From positions 186,001-250,000 of the forward strand of contig NC_057012.1 of assembly GCF_000002595.2 (NCBI RefSeq): 64,000 nucleotides of DNA, given 5' to 3'. Positions within the stretch are counted from its first letter, which is position 1. Every line of letters starts with the position of its first letter. Positions 12,790-28,706 of the stretch are shown piece after piece. Under the pieces are notes generated by a model. That model made no database searches and was not told the DNA's origin. It was given only the letters and a program-made list of their open reading frames with translations. Made by a program: the position numbers and the translations under genes. The stretch is from Chlamydomonas reinhardtii (taxonomy: Eukaryota; Chlorophyta; Chlorophyceae; Chlamydomonadales; Chlamydomonadaceae).

Positions 12790-13740
12790 GAGGGATGTCA
12801 TGAAGGTGCAGCTTCAGCTTGATAGTCGTTTTGGGTGCCATGCCGTCAGCCATATTCGGACGTGTTCCTGCACAAGTAAGTGCCATATGAAAGACTGTGG
12901 GCAAGGGGGAGGCTGACGAGACTGTGGCTGGTGTGGCAGCGCGGCACTTGGTGTCATGTGAGTAGTGTGTGGTGTCTTGCGCTCTAAACTCCACAACGTG
13001 CAGATCTTGGAGAGAGACAAATGGTGATGAGTCGTCGTAGATAGCAATCCGGGTAGCTAGTGAGCAGTGGGAGATCGCAAATGTAGTATCAGACGTGGTG
13101 AAGAGTGGTAGGGGGATTTAGGCGTGTGAGTTTAGTGTGGTGAGTGAATAGCGGTTCTGAGAGCATGTCACCTTGCATGTCGCGTTCTGAGACCATGCGT
13201 CGGGTCTGGTCAGCACTGATTCTTGTGTACACCGCCCCCTTCAACCTAGCAAGCTACACATAACAGAACTAAAGCCGGGGTCCGTACGGACCCCGGTGCA
13301 AGATGTCTGTGGGGGTGTCCCTCCAAGGAGGGAGGGGGAAGGGGGCTGTGAGCAGGGCGGGGCACTGGGCGGTTGGCACGCCGGGATGCGCGGCATGCGA
13401 GAAGGCAGGCGGATATTGATGACAGGCGGAGAACTGAAACACGTTGGCTTGCCCCTTAGCCATTGCGGTCGCATCGAGTTCCCGCAGCGGGGCCCTCCCG
13501 GTTATTCCAGTTTTGACTTGAGTTATAACCTGGACACCCGAGCGCAGCGAAATTTGTCGTGCAAATAATGCGCCTTTCTATGTATGTATTGCAAAGCGTA
13601 ACATTATGAAAACGCAAGCCCTATGCCAGAGCGGGGTAAACGCACAAGCGCAGCGTTTGCATTAGAGCTCCAGCGCAACATAAAATATATCACAATTAAG
13701 GCTCCCGGCACGGAAAGACGCAAGACGGAGGAATCGACGC
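12790..13740. other. 3' flank and unassigned intergenic DNA
   Basis: Downstream of the methyltransferase. G-rich stretches (13305-13380) and scattered AT-richer DNA are seen, but no supported coding region. Confidence 0.35.
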
Positions 13741-13866
13741 GTTGGAGGATCCCGGAAATTGCGCGCGAAAGCGCGAGGCGCAAAAGGTTGGCGCTGTCCC
13801 TCTTGACCTGGGTGCTGGGCACCCTGCTTGGTCGGACTGTCCCTTCTTTGTAATATCGCAACCTTA
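13741..13866 (+). mobile_element. LINE 3' tail, plus orientation
   Basis: Holds CTCTTGACCTGGGTGC followed by GGTCGGACTGTCCCTTC and TTTGTAATATCGCAACC. This is the same terminal sequence as the minus-strand tails at 903-2000. Only about 100 bases are clearly shared; the left border is uncertain. Confidence 0.65.
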
Positions 13867-14191
13867 AAGAGGATGTATGAGTAGAGCCCGTGCTCGTATC
13901 TTAAGAAGGCAGGTGCGGCGCCAGTGACAGATTTCCGAAAAGGGACATCTTTAACTTTTAGAAACCCGCTACCGCCGCATCTTTCATCCCAAAGTTTTCC
14001 GGGGGCTCCACCCCCGACCTATGCACGCTTCGTGTCAGGCCAGGGGTGTGGCAGGCCGTGTCAGCAATCCCTCAATCTCCCATTCGTGCCGTGCGTCCAT
14101 CTCAAAACAGAAACTCCACACAAACACACAGCTTGGTACGCATGGCTGGTTCTGGGCATCTGGTGCAATGGCACACAAGCTTGTCATGTTA

Positions 14192-14605
14192 CAGCGTGCC
14201 AAATGCGGCTGCAGTTGCCCCCAGCCCACATTCCGGCTCCGGCACAGCAGAATATTCCGCCGCACCGCATGTGCCGCTGTCACAGCGTGCGGGTGTGTGA
14301 TGGGACAGTGTCAAGGCAGGTTGGTAAAGTCCCGTAGGGTGCAGCTGATTCCCAGAACCCAGCAGATGACAAACAATTTGCAACGGCAGGGCAGGAGTAC
14401 ACGGCCGGTCGAACGCCGGAGCTACTGTACCGACGAGTTGCTGGCTGGCTGGAAGTTTGCTGACGCGCATTCCTCACGCTCCGGGCGCCGGGCAACAGCG
14501 TGCGGGGTGAGGTTGCTGTTGCCCTCAGCCTACGTTGCGGCTCCAGCACAGCATTACATTCCGCCGCACGGGATGTGCCCCTGTCACAGCGTGCGGGGTG
14601 AGGTC
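14192..14605. repeat. ~105-bp duplication with R1 copy b between
   Basis: Two related ~105-base blocks (14192-14297 and 14500-14605) share ACAGCGTGC, CGGCTCC-GCACAGCA and ATTCCGCCGCAC. R1 copy b (14298-14497) lies exactly between them. The flanks are too long for a target-site duplication, so R1 either landed at the junction of an old tandem duplication or its arrival was linked to it. Confidence 0.65.
14298..14497 (+). repeat. Dispersed repeat R1, copy b (partial)
   Basis: It matches R1a from its left end (GATGGGACAGTG) through TTCCTCACGCTCCGGGCGCC, then diverges. It lacks the right third. Confidence 0.75.
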
Positions 14606-14909
14606 TGTTGCCTTCGTTGCTGAAAAGCACCGGCTCTATGGCTGCATGGCAATTCGTGGCCCATCCCCACGCCAAACCCCGGCGCCCTCTCCCACGCTCA
14701 TCACACTCACACACCCACGGAATGACTCCCCTGGTAGAAGGCTGCCCTATCTTGGTGTGCCCCCATGGTGCCAGCAGGACACGGCCGTAGATAGAGTATC
14801 CTGGGGAACCTCAGTCACCCTTGCCTTGGGCCCGGACAAGTGACAGAAACGCCCCAAAATGTCTTCTGCGGTTCTCAGAAAGACCCCCCATCATCTCAAG
14901 CCCCTCAGC

Positions 14910-15021
14910 CGCGCACTCCTGTCCTGCCGTTGCAATTTGTTTGCCATCTGCTGGGTTGGGGAATCAGCTGCACCCTACGGGACTTCACCAACCTGCCTTA
15001 CAACTGTCCCATCGCACGCCC
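14910..15021 (-). repeat. Dispersed repeat R1, copy c (fragment, inverted)
   Basis: The reverse complement of the left ~110 bases of R1, with GGAATCAGCTGCACCCTACG as landmark. It ends at its outer edge in GTCCCATCGCAC. Confidence 0.75.
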
Positions 15022-15311
15022 TTCCATCGCACACCCGTACACACCACGCATCGCTTCACCGCCGCTAGCCTTTCCAGCTAGCCTTCCACAGTTCCAGCCC
15101 CGAGTCTTCCCTTCGGGCATGGAAATAATCGGATGTACTACACGGTTATAATACTGAGAACCTCAAAGCCAGGCCGAGCGGCAATCCAAGTCGGGAGGGG
15201 CTGGCGGTGGGGTCCCGTGGGCGGTGGGGCGTGGGCGATGGCGATGGTCAAGCCTACGACCGCCGCCGAACGTCAAGCCTACGACCGCGATCCTGACCTA
15301 TATCTTTCACA

Positions 15312-17286
15312 ATGAAGTACGTCGCCACCCACCTGCTTTGCCTTGCAGCCGGCATATTGCTCGCCCTGCTCGCGGGCCCGCTATTATTTTCTTCTCCCTT
15401 AAGCCATGACCAACCCCGGTTGTTTCGTGGTAATTCTACCAGTGGAACGGATCCTCGCGTGCGACTCGGTGTTGTTGCGACGGTCTCAATCGAATTCGCG
15501 CAAACTTTCGCGCGGGAAATCGCTGCCATGAACTGCTACTGTGCCCTTCACGGCTTCGGCTACCATCTGGAACTGTTGAATCCGTTGCCGCAGCGGCACA
15601 TCTTCCAGGGGCGGCTGCAGGTGGGTAGTGCTGGGGCTGGGGCGGGGGGCGGTGATGAAGACAAACCTGCCAGGGAACCAAACCTTGCCTCATGACCCCC
15701 ATTTCCGGCTTATAATTGCATCGACGGGCTGCCGGCGGGCAGCAAATGCGATGACAATACCCTGCCATTCCCCTGCCTGCGCACGCACGGGAGTACCTGC
15801 TGCCGTAAGCCTCCTGGAAGAATTGCGCATTATCCAGGGCCCAGGTGGTCACCTAGGTCAAACTCAAGCAGCTATGCACCGGGCACAGCATCTAGCAAGA
15901 GCGCCGCAGAGTGACCGGCATTGAAGCCCAGCTCGCAGCTGCACGCGGGAGCATGAGAGGGGGTGTGTGGGCGTGTTGAAGGGACAGGCGCGCGGGAGCC
16001 TTGCGCTTGGCGGGAACACCCGGGCTTACATGGTATTGATGGGGCGAGCGGCCGCCAGCCGCCGTAAATGGTTGAACATGAATCGAGTCTTTGAAACACC
16101 ATAGAAGAAGCCCCCCTCCTCGATGGCGGTGCCCTACATTACGAAACGTACGGCAATCGGGTGTGTAATCCTTGTGTTGGTGTTTTGGAGGGGGCACCAG
16201 TAAGCATATCAGCGTAACGCCCCTTCCGCCTTGCATGGACGCTTTCGCCCCTCGTCTATGAATGTGCAGTACTTCTTCAAGTACCTGCCTTCCTACCAGT
16301 GGGTGCTGATGATCGACGTGGACGTGGTGCCGCTTAACTACTTTCACTCGCTGTCGGACCTGCTTGATGACTCGTACGACGTCATCGTCACCGACCGCGA
16401 CAACGGGGAGGTGCAGTCATCTTACTTCGTGCGGAGCACACCTGCAGGGAAGGAGTTCGTGCGTCAGCAACTGGCGCTGTCTGACACCAAGGCGCACGCC
16501 AACTACGACAACGGCGACCTGCTGCAAGTGGTGGGTGCCGCTGGATGCACCGCGCGTGCCGATGAGTCATGCTCTACGGATTCCAATCGCTGCATCGCTC
16601 CGCTTCAATGACCCATTGGCCGCAGTTGCTCGAACGGGCGTCTCAAGTAGCCAACCCTGACGACAAAGCGCGCATTGCCGCTGCAATAGTTTTACGCGAC
16701 GCTAACTACACGGAGTTTATCAAGACTTTCAAGGGGCTTTTTGATGTGTACCGCAACGACATTCCGCACGTGAAGGTGGGTTTAGTTAGCGGTTTTCAGA
16801 ACAAACGTCTGAGTAAGCTAAGTAAGATCCGAGTAAGTAAGATCGGCGACTTCAATACCTAGGAAGAAGTTTGTTCTGATACTGCCGTATGCTGTGGGTT
16901 TACCCATTCACCCATGTCCGCAGGCGTACCACTGCGGCTGGGGGCACCTGCGGTCGTACGAGAGCTCGCCCAACTGGCTCGCGGACCCTAATGCAGCCCA
17001 CATGACGTCCTTCACAGCGCATGATGTCCTGGGTCATGGGAAAGCGCTGGGAACGCAGGTGTTTGACGAGGAGCTCACATGCCACGTGGCGCCGCACCTA
17101 GTTCGCAAAAAGCGCACGATGTCGCGCACACAGTATGTGAATCACATGCGGGCGCAAGCACAGCATGTAGCCGGATTTATTTGGCACCCTTACTGCTGGG
17201 ATGGCACTTCAAATGTATGCAATGCCAGCCTCAGCGGGCAACGGCCAGGGTTAACTAAGAGTGGCAAGCACCGCCTTGTGCTCTAA
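15312..17286 (+). CDS. DUF273/GT34-like glycosyltransferase, type II membrane protein
   Basis: Four exons join in phase: 15312-15620, 16270-16530, 16626-16775 and 16924-17286, giving 360 residues. The start MKYVATH leads into a signal anchor (LLCLAAGILLALLAGP). The catalytic part shows VVATVSIEFAQ, then YQWVLMIDVDVVPLNYF, whose DVD is the metal/nucleotide-sugar DxD motif. Downstream are SSYFVRST and DNGDLLQVLLE, the acceptor-side pattern of this fold, and HCGWGH near residue 243. The layout fits GT-A fold transferases of the DUF273 or GMA12/MNN10 (GT34) type, which add hexoses to glycans in the Golgi; donor and acceptor cannot be told. Intron 1 (15621-16269) contains an inverted piece of another gene, listed separately. 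A TGTAA motif at about 17334 marks the likely 3' end. Confidence 0.85.
15652..16145 (-). pseudogene. Inverted partial copy of the 38.7 kb methyltransferase gene
   Basis: Read on the minus strand this ~494-base block matches 38851-39345 closely: the end of exon 1, intron 1, exon 2, intron 2 and the first bases of exon 3. The words ELGFNAGHSAALLLDAVPGA and the intron tract with CCGCCAAGCGCAAGGC are common to both. Because introns are included, it arose by DNA duplication, not retroposition. It lies antisense inside intron 1 of the glycosyltransferase gene. It lacks a start, an anchor and the C-terminal half, so it cannot encode the enzyme. Confidence 0.9.
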
Positions 17287-17345
17287 ATACTGAATAACAA
17301 TGAAGCTCAGCAGGGTGCCGGTGACAGCTTGCTTGTAATGCTGAC

Positions 17346-17799
17346 GGACGATGACGGCTCCCTGACGCCCTGTCATGGTGCGTCTGGTTTGTGGGCGCTG
17401 GGTCGGTGTATCTGGCTTGTTGTGCCAGCTGTGTGGTGGTCTGTTGACCTCCGGCCTGCGGTACCCTCTCCGCTCTCGTGCATTAGTGCCACTGCTGAAC
17501 TTCGGGCTGCAGTTCTCGACCTCTTACGTTATATTAGACTTCGACTGGAAGGGTGTGGAACCCCACTGGGGGTGGTGGATCCAAGTCGGACCCTGACAAC
17601 ATATGATATTATCCGCGTGCTTATTTGCACGATCAGATTGTCCCCTCTGGTTACGTCATCAACCTAATACCAGCTGAGAGGGTATTTGGAAGGGTGTGTG
17701 AAACGGAGGGAGGGAAGCTGGCGGAGAGGAGGGCGGTGCCCACATTTGTCAGGCCACAGATGTGTACGGTACAAGCATGAATTCGTGAAACAAAAGTAT
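17346..17799. other. Unassigned intergenic DNA
   Basis: Downstream of the glycosyltransferase 3' end. Nothing supported is visible. Confidence 0.35.
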
Positions 17800-17965
17800 C
17801 AGTGCAGGACTTCACTTAACCCGTTTGAACGGGTCCCCCAGCGTAGGTTGGTCGTAGATTACATGAATTACACGATCTGTACGAGTGATGGTTGGAGCTT
17901 GTAAGTCGCTGTCGCACAGCCTTTATTTAACCTGCCGCGACGCATGGTCCGAGGACATGCCCCCA
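17800..17965 (+). repeat. Dispersed repeat R4, copy a
   Basis: Matches 41028-41225 with landmarks GAACGGGTCCCCCAGC, TAGGTTGGTCGTAGATTACA and CACAGCCTTTA. No coding content is recognised. It lies between the glycosyltransferase gene and a LINE. Confidence 0.7.
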
Positions 17966-18106
17966 GATTGCATTGGTTACAAGAGGGACCTGCTGACGCA
18001 GTTCACGAGCCAGTGACGTGGAGAACGAACACCCTGCTCTGGACCCCAGGGGCGTGCCCCCAGCCACCGCCCGTTGCACGTCTCCGGCCGGGAGCGGCAC
18101 GAAAGT

Positions 18107-19985
18107 ATGAATGCGGATGTTACAGAGGGGACAGTCCCAGCACCCGAAGACGCCGAGCCATCACATGCTATCAGGGCCCAACTTGACTCCACCAACCCCG
18201 ACTTTGCTGCAAACCCTCCCGCGGACAAAGTCTGTGTGACTCCGCGCACAGTGAGTCCTAGCCAAGCCTCAACCCGCCAGAGCCCCACCGCTGTGCCTCA
18301 ACGCCACAAGCCTAGGCACAGAAGTGCCGGGAAACGTCTAGGCCGCAGGACACACACACAGCGCACGCACTAACCAGGGCGCCAGCGTCCAGGTACTAGA
18401 ACGGTCGCCCACACGTGCATTCTGCCCACACACAAAGCCACCAACCACGCACAACCTCTCACGGTGAGGGAGGCGGGGAATCAGCGTCATACGGCAAGCG
18501 CAAAACCATGCCGTCACCAACAGCCCGAGAGATGAAAGGATGCGCAGACGGCACAGTGTCCCAACCCTTTGGCCTGATAACCAAAGTCACGAACGTCTGG
18601 AGACGACCCCAGAAGTCAGCTACGACGGCAAGTCCAATGCTCAGCACCCGGGCCGACGGCAGCTTCGCTCGCGCCGCCAGCCCGGCCATAACCACACGCT
18701 GCCGACCAAAGTCCAGGGCAGACATAGCAGCGAGACACACCACATCCCACACAGGTGGCGCAAGCCCCGCAGGCGTACGCACTAACCACAACTCCTCACG
18801 AGAGAAGGCACTTAAAGCATCCTCTGGCATGAAACCCATAGCCATTCCCATATTTTCCCGTGGAAACGCCCCAGCAAGCGTTGGCGGCCACACGCCACAG
18901 TGCTTCCTTATGACGATCCTCCCATTTCAGCGACCACAAGCGGGCCAAGGTGGACACGAAGACCCCCGCCGCCAGGGCAGGCCCCACCCCCGACACACCC
19001 GCATCGCACACATACTGCAAATGCTTAGCCTTCAGGGCGGCTAACTGTGGAGCCATTTGTAGCACGGTCCCCGCCTTCACCGTGTAGGCAGCGAGGAGGA
19101 TGGGCGGCCCCCCGCACTGCAACCAGCCAAGCCCCCGCACCACCTGTTGCACCGACTCCGCCGTAGCACTCACGATGTCGGCCGCCGGGAGCGGCAGCGC
19201 GGCGGCAAGCCTCCGAGCCAGCTGGGCGGCACGCGCGGCGCGCGGCAGCCCAGCCAGCGGAGAGAAGGGCCACCGCCGCCGCAAACCGGTCGGCCGCCTC
19301 TTGAGGCGACGCCGCCGGCCCCGGCAGGGGCGACGGCAGGCGCGCCCGCGTACTCCAGTGCAGCACCCGCCGCCACACAGCAGTCACATACATTTGCACA
19401 CACGCTTCACCAAACCGGGAGCCCCACGCCCAAGGGCGTGTACATGCCTGCCGCAGTTCGTTCAGCCCTTCATGCGCTGCAACCAGCTGGCCCACACACG
19501 CCAGTCCTGGCAGAGCGAACAAATCCGCGAAAGCCACTTCCCACGTGCGGCCGTCCTCGCACAGCGCCGGGTTAGGCCGTTAGCCCACAACGGCACAGAA
19601 CTCACCCACGCGCCCGGCTCGGGCGGCGCCACAAGAGTCACCGCGGGCAATTCAGTCATGGCTTTCAGCAGGCGCGCAAACGGCTTGCTCGCCGGGGTGA
19701 GCGGCTTATTTAGCACACGGTCCGCGGCCCCCCGCACCAACAAGCGCAGGGGCGTTGCCGCCAGGTGCACCTGGCGCAGCCACGCCGCCGCGACCCGGGT
19801 CCACGGGGGCACGTACGGCAGCAGACCACACACACCCAACACACACCGTACCGCGAGGCCGGCTTGCCGCGCTTTCACATGCGGCACCAGCGGTAACAGG
19901 CCCGCCCCCCCCCACCGCCGGAGGTTGTTGCATAAGTTCAAAGGAGAGGCCAGGCGGGCGTGCCTGGGGGTTGGCATCAAACTAA
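18107..19985 (-). mobile_element. LINE copy 1 (truncated, broken)
   Basis: Homologous over most of its length to the LINE at 46.2-48.1 kb but on the opposite strand. The 3' terminus reads GTAACATCCGCATTCAT and lies near 18107. Minus-strand frames show the C-terminal half of the reverse-transcriptase polyprotein in pieces: FADLFALPGLACVGQLVAAH, AVWRRVLHWSTRARLPSP and WDVVCLAAMSALDFGRQRV. Compared with the other copies the zinc-knuckle part is partly deleted, and an internal jump near 19900 joins C-terminal to RT-upstream sequence. Frames are shifted several times, so it is dead. Plus-strand frames of up to 330 codons here are shadows. Confidence 0.85.
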
Positions 19986-20213
19986 GTATGGGACGCAGTG
20001 GGCACGGGGCCTCTGGATCCAAGCGGATCCCCGTGCCCAGCAATCATCTCCAACCGGTGTATTTGTATCACGTTATTGCAGGTATATCTTAAGTATCCCC
20101 TTGCTACATTTGCTAAGCGGAAATGAAGAAACCAAGCTGAGGCCGAGTTTTGGCTCGAGAAAGTAGAGGTTCACAGATACAAGGATACGTAATTGTACTG
20201 TGGTTCTGCAAGT

Positions 20214-25694
<5,481 letters not shown>

Positions 25695-25839
25695 CCAAAG
25701 CGGCACCTGTTCCGGTTTGCCGCCATAACACCGGGTTGGGACGCGGTCCCACTCACCACCCTTCCTTGCACGGGGGGGGGGTGTTGCAAGGATGTTTGAA
25801 AAAGCGGTACAGGATGCACTGGGGCTGTGTGCTCCTGGT
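25695..25839. other. 3' flank of the 20.2 kb gene
   Basis: Probable 3' UTR start; no clear TGTAA within it. Confidence 0.3.
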
Positions 25840-26145
25840 GGTGCCAAGTTGTTGGAGATCCTCGCCGCCCTCACCTTACGTGGGTTGTGGGTTTGGTTTC
25901 CGGTCGCTGGGTAATTCTGTGGCGCATTCGTTCCACACACGTTTGGGCAGCGGCGCTCTGCGTAGTGGGGCTGTCAGCTTCTGGCTTCGACTCACGGTGT
26001 TGTGCCCGAGAGGCCGAGACACGCTTGATGTTGGAGACTGCTGCATGGTTGCAATTCTTGTGTTGGCAGTCGGCAGATGGTACCTGCTCGTGGCAACCCT
26101 GCGGAGGCCTGTCCCTTCTTGGCATGTCGCATTCAAAACACCGTG
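25840..26145 (+). mobile_element. Diverged LINE 3' end (tentative)
   Basis: It carries TTCTGGCTTCGACTCACG and later CCTGTCCCTTCTTGGCATG followed by TCGCATTC. The order and spacing recall the other LINE tails (TTCGACTC ... TGTCCCTTCT ... TCGCA). No open frame remains. It could also be chance similarity in a GC-rich background. Confidence 0.4.
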
Positions 26146-26725
26146 CTGTTTATACACTGGATGATTGGTGTCCATTCGGCGTATGATCTGTGCATAGGTG
26201 CTAACAGAAGTACAGAACGTAGCGGTAGCCCCAACGTTTTGCGTCTGTGGAGAACCTGAAGTGCTCCTGATGCACACGGTGGCCTGAGTGCAGTGTATTG
26301 TGGCTGTATCAAAATGGCAAATGGCGGGAATAGTAAGGGCGATTTGGCTGGCACGCCGCACGCGTAACGGTATAAGCTACCGCACGGGTTTAGGCTATAG
26401 GCTATGCGCTCTAGTTCTGATGCGACTTCCGTGCATGGAGTATGGACAATTATCATGCGGCAGGCTCCGGATTTAAACATCATGTCCTCCATGCCCAAAG
26501 TAGTCTGGGGCCGGGGAAATGTTTTGGCTTAGCTGCACACACGGCGCATGCAACCCTTGCTCGCACTCGGGTCTTCGTCACCCTGCCCCTTGTCATCAGA
26601 GTGCGGGAACCTCTTGCCCCCGTGTCTTGCCCCACCCCCAAGGCGCCTGTCCCGCATAAAAGGTCATCATTTGCCCGACCTGGGGCCAACGCAGCAGCAC
26701 GCATCAGAACCACCAAGCACAAAAG
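26146..26725. other. Unassigned intergenic, 3' flank of FkbM gene
   Basis: It must hold the 3' UTR of the minus-strand FkbM gene. No other feature is supported. Confidence 0.35.
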
Positions 26726-27643
26726 CTACTTGTCCAGCCTGCAGTAGACGTTCACAATCTTGTCCGCCGCTATCTTCTTCTGAATCTCAGCGAGTGTAGC
26801 CCACGGCCCTGAGAAGCCCTGCAAGCTGAGCTCGAAGCCGAGCTCCTTTAACTCAGCAACCACCTTGGGAGAAGTCCGTTCCCAGAACTCCACCATGAGG
26901 TGCCGTACGGCCCGCCGCCTCAACAGACCCTTCGCCCCACTCAGCACAAACGCCTCAAAACCCTCCACATCCACCTTTAACACCTCAATTGGCTCGTTTA
27001 TGACTGCATCCAGCCGCTTAAGCCGCAGCTCTCCACGCTGCTGGCAGCCCTCAGACAGGAGCTTGGTTTGCTCCGCCTTGGTGCAGGCCACAATTCCATC
27101 TCCCACGTTCGTCGGCTGAGAGTAGATGGGGCACGTTGACTCCGCGTCCGAAAGACCAAAGGGGTACAGGTGGAGCCGGTCAGCGACACCAGGTGCCGCA
27201 CAGATGGAGTTCCGCAGCAGAAGCAGGTTTGCCGCCATGCCCTCAAACGCCACTACACGATACCCGTTAGCTGCAACCCGGAGGCACAGAGAGCCGACGT
27301 TGGCGCCCACGTCCACGTAGAGGGGGCTCCGGGACTTGGAGCGACTCATGGCGCCAAGAATCTCGCTGAGCTCGTGAGGCTCGTGCTCTTGTCCTTGCAG
27401 GATCCAGGAGCTAACACCATCACCGTTGTTATACACGTAGATCGGCTGGTCGGTTTTCGGAAAGAGAGTTCTATTCATGTTGGGTGTGACCAGCGGGTAC
27501 AGCTCCTTGCAGAACAATTCTTGTGATGCAGCAACATTTTCTGTGGCAGCCGGTACTTGCAATTTCGATGGCGCGATAAGGAGGCCTAGTGCCAAACCAA
27601 TCGCGCCACAACATAGCGCCAGCGCATGGCGTCTAAGTGACAT
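26726..27643 (-). CDS. FkbM-family methyltransferase, single exon
   Basis: One uninterrupted 305-residue frame with an ATG start. Residues 1-30 form a signal anchor (ALALCCGAIGLALGLLIAP). The FkbM-type SAM methyltransferase domain starts near residue 105: LYVDVGANVGSLCLRVAANG is the SAM-binding motif I, VVAFEGMAANLLLLRN is motif II, LDAVI...EVLKVDVEGFE is the diagnostic K-V-D-V-E-G block, and HLMVEFWERTSP follows. FkbM enzymes O-methylate hydroxyl groups, often on sugars or polyketides. With an N-terminal anchor a Golgi-lumen role on glycans is the likely setting. Unlike its relative at 44.1 kb it has no introns, which may mean retroposition or intron loss. The frame is intact, so it is probably functional. 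Confidence 0.93.
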   Translation of the reverse strand: MSLRRHALALCCGAIGLALGLLIAPSKLQVPAATENVAASQELFCKELYPLVTPNMNRTLFPKTDQPIYVYNNGDGVSSWILQGQEHEPHELSEILGAMSRSKSRSPLYVDVGANVGSLCLRVAANGYRVVAFEGMAANLLLLRNSICAAPGVADRLHLYPFGLSDAESTCPIYSQPTNVGDGIVACTKAEQTKLLSEGCQQRGELRLKRLDAVINEPIEVLKVDVEGFEAFVLSGAKGLLRRRAVRHLMVEFWERTSPKVVAELKELGFELSLQGFSGPWATLAEIQKKIAADKIVNVYCRLDK

Positions 27644-27740
27644 TGTTTAATATTATCAGTAGCAACTCAGATATTTTGCTCATATGGGACCCGGGAAGGT
27701 CAGATGCAGAGCGATGCCCCCTCATCTCCGAATCCCCATT

Positions 27741-28706
27741 TTAGTCAAATTCAGCGCGGTGCCGGCGAGATAGTGTCGTCTGAAGAGATTTCTAGGTAGC
27801 TATACGCATCCCCCAGATTCATGGCTAACAACATTCCGCAAAAATGCGCGCAGAAAAAAAGGCGCGAGACGGGATGTCTGAATACCGAGTCGTTACCCGG
27901 CAGAGCTACTGCGCCGGGATGATTGCATCATCAAAGCCCCAAATACATTGACGAGGGCAGTGAAATCTGGTTGTGGCCGGGAGAAAAGGTGCAAGATGGG
28001 GTCCCTAATTTCTGCGGTTTTGCCCAGATCACATACAGCAATACATGCATGATAACATGAAAGGCATACTACATCAACGCGGCAGCGCCAGCTCGCTCGC
28101 GGAGCAAGCGCTTTGCAAGCGCTGCATGGGCACACGATAGCCCTGCAAAATAGTCACGTTGCACTTTATGATATACATAAGGATTTCTACAGTGAAGAAC
28201 GCAAGCAGAAGGGGGCTGATCAACGACATGAATAAGGGACAGTTGCGCTGGCCCCTACATATCGATGGCAAATTAGTGCATAACAACATGATCACTTAGC
28301 AATTGACGGGGCGACATCACGGCTACGGTTATATGACCCGCCGACAACCGCTTCGTCGCTGGTCGCCGGTCGCCTTTGTCGGACACGTTCGGACCCCAAC
28401 CACTCACCCCCGTGGCACACCTCCCCTGTCACCTCCTTCGTCACCTTCCCTGGCCAGAACCGCGTTGTTGCCGGCGGCAACTTGCCGCCTGAAGACGTTG
28501 CCTATAGCTTTTCACGGCCTCAAAGGTTCAGGGCTCAAAAGCATCAAATTTATGCTGCATAATTAATGCTCGCTTCCCCCGCCCCCCCGCCCCTGCCCGG
28601 CGCATTCCGTGCCCAAGCTGCACGCCCGCTTGCGAACGTGCTGGACCCGCCACCTGTCACCATGGCTGATTAGAAAGGCAAAAACAGCATCACCGGGACC
28701 AAGATA
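27741..28706. mobile_element. Dispersed repeat A, short form
   Basis: Matches 2550-3225 joined directly to 4378-4660. It lacks the ~1.15 kb middle present in the left copy. The right end stops within a few bases of the 3' terminus of the LINE at 28707, so that LINE probably inserted into or beside it. Shared words include TAAGGGACAGTTGC and GCCAGAACCGCGTTGTTGCC. Confidence 0.6.

Noticed and set aside
19100-20092. 330-codon plus-strand frame
   Set aside because: Antisense shadow of the LINE copy. The minus strand carries the recognisable RT C-terminal motifs, and the same shadow occurs at the other LINE copies.
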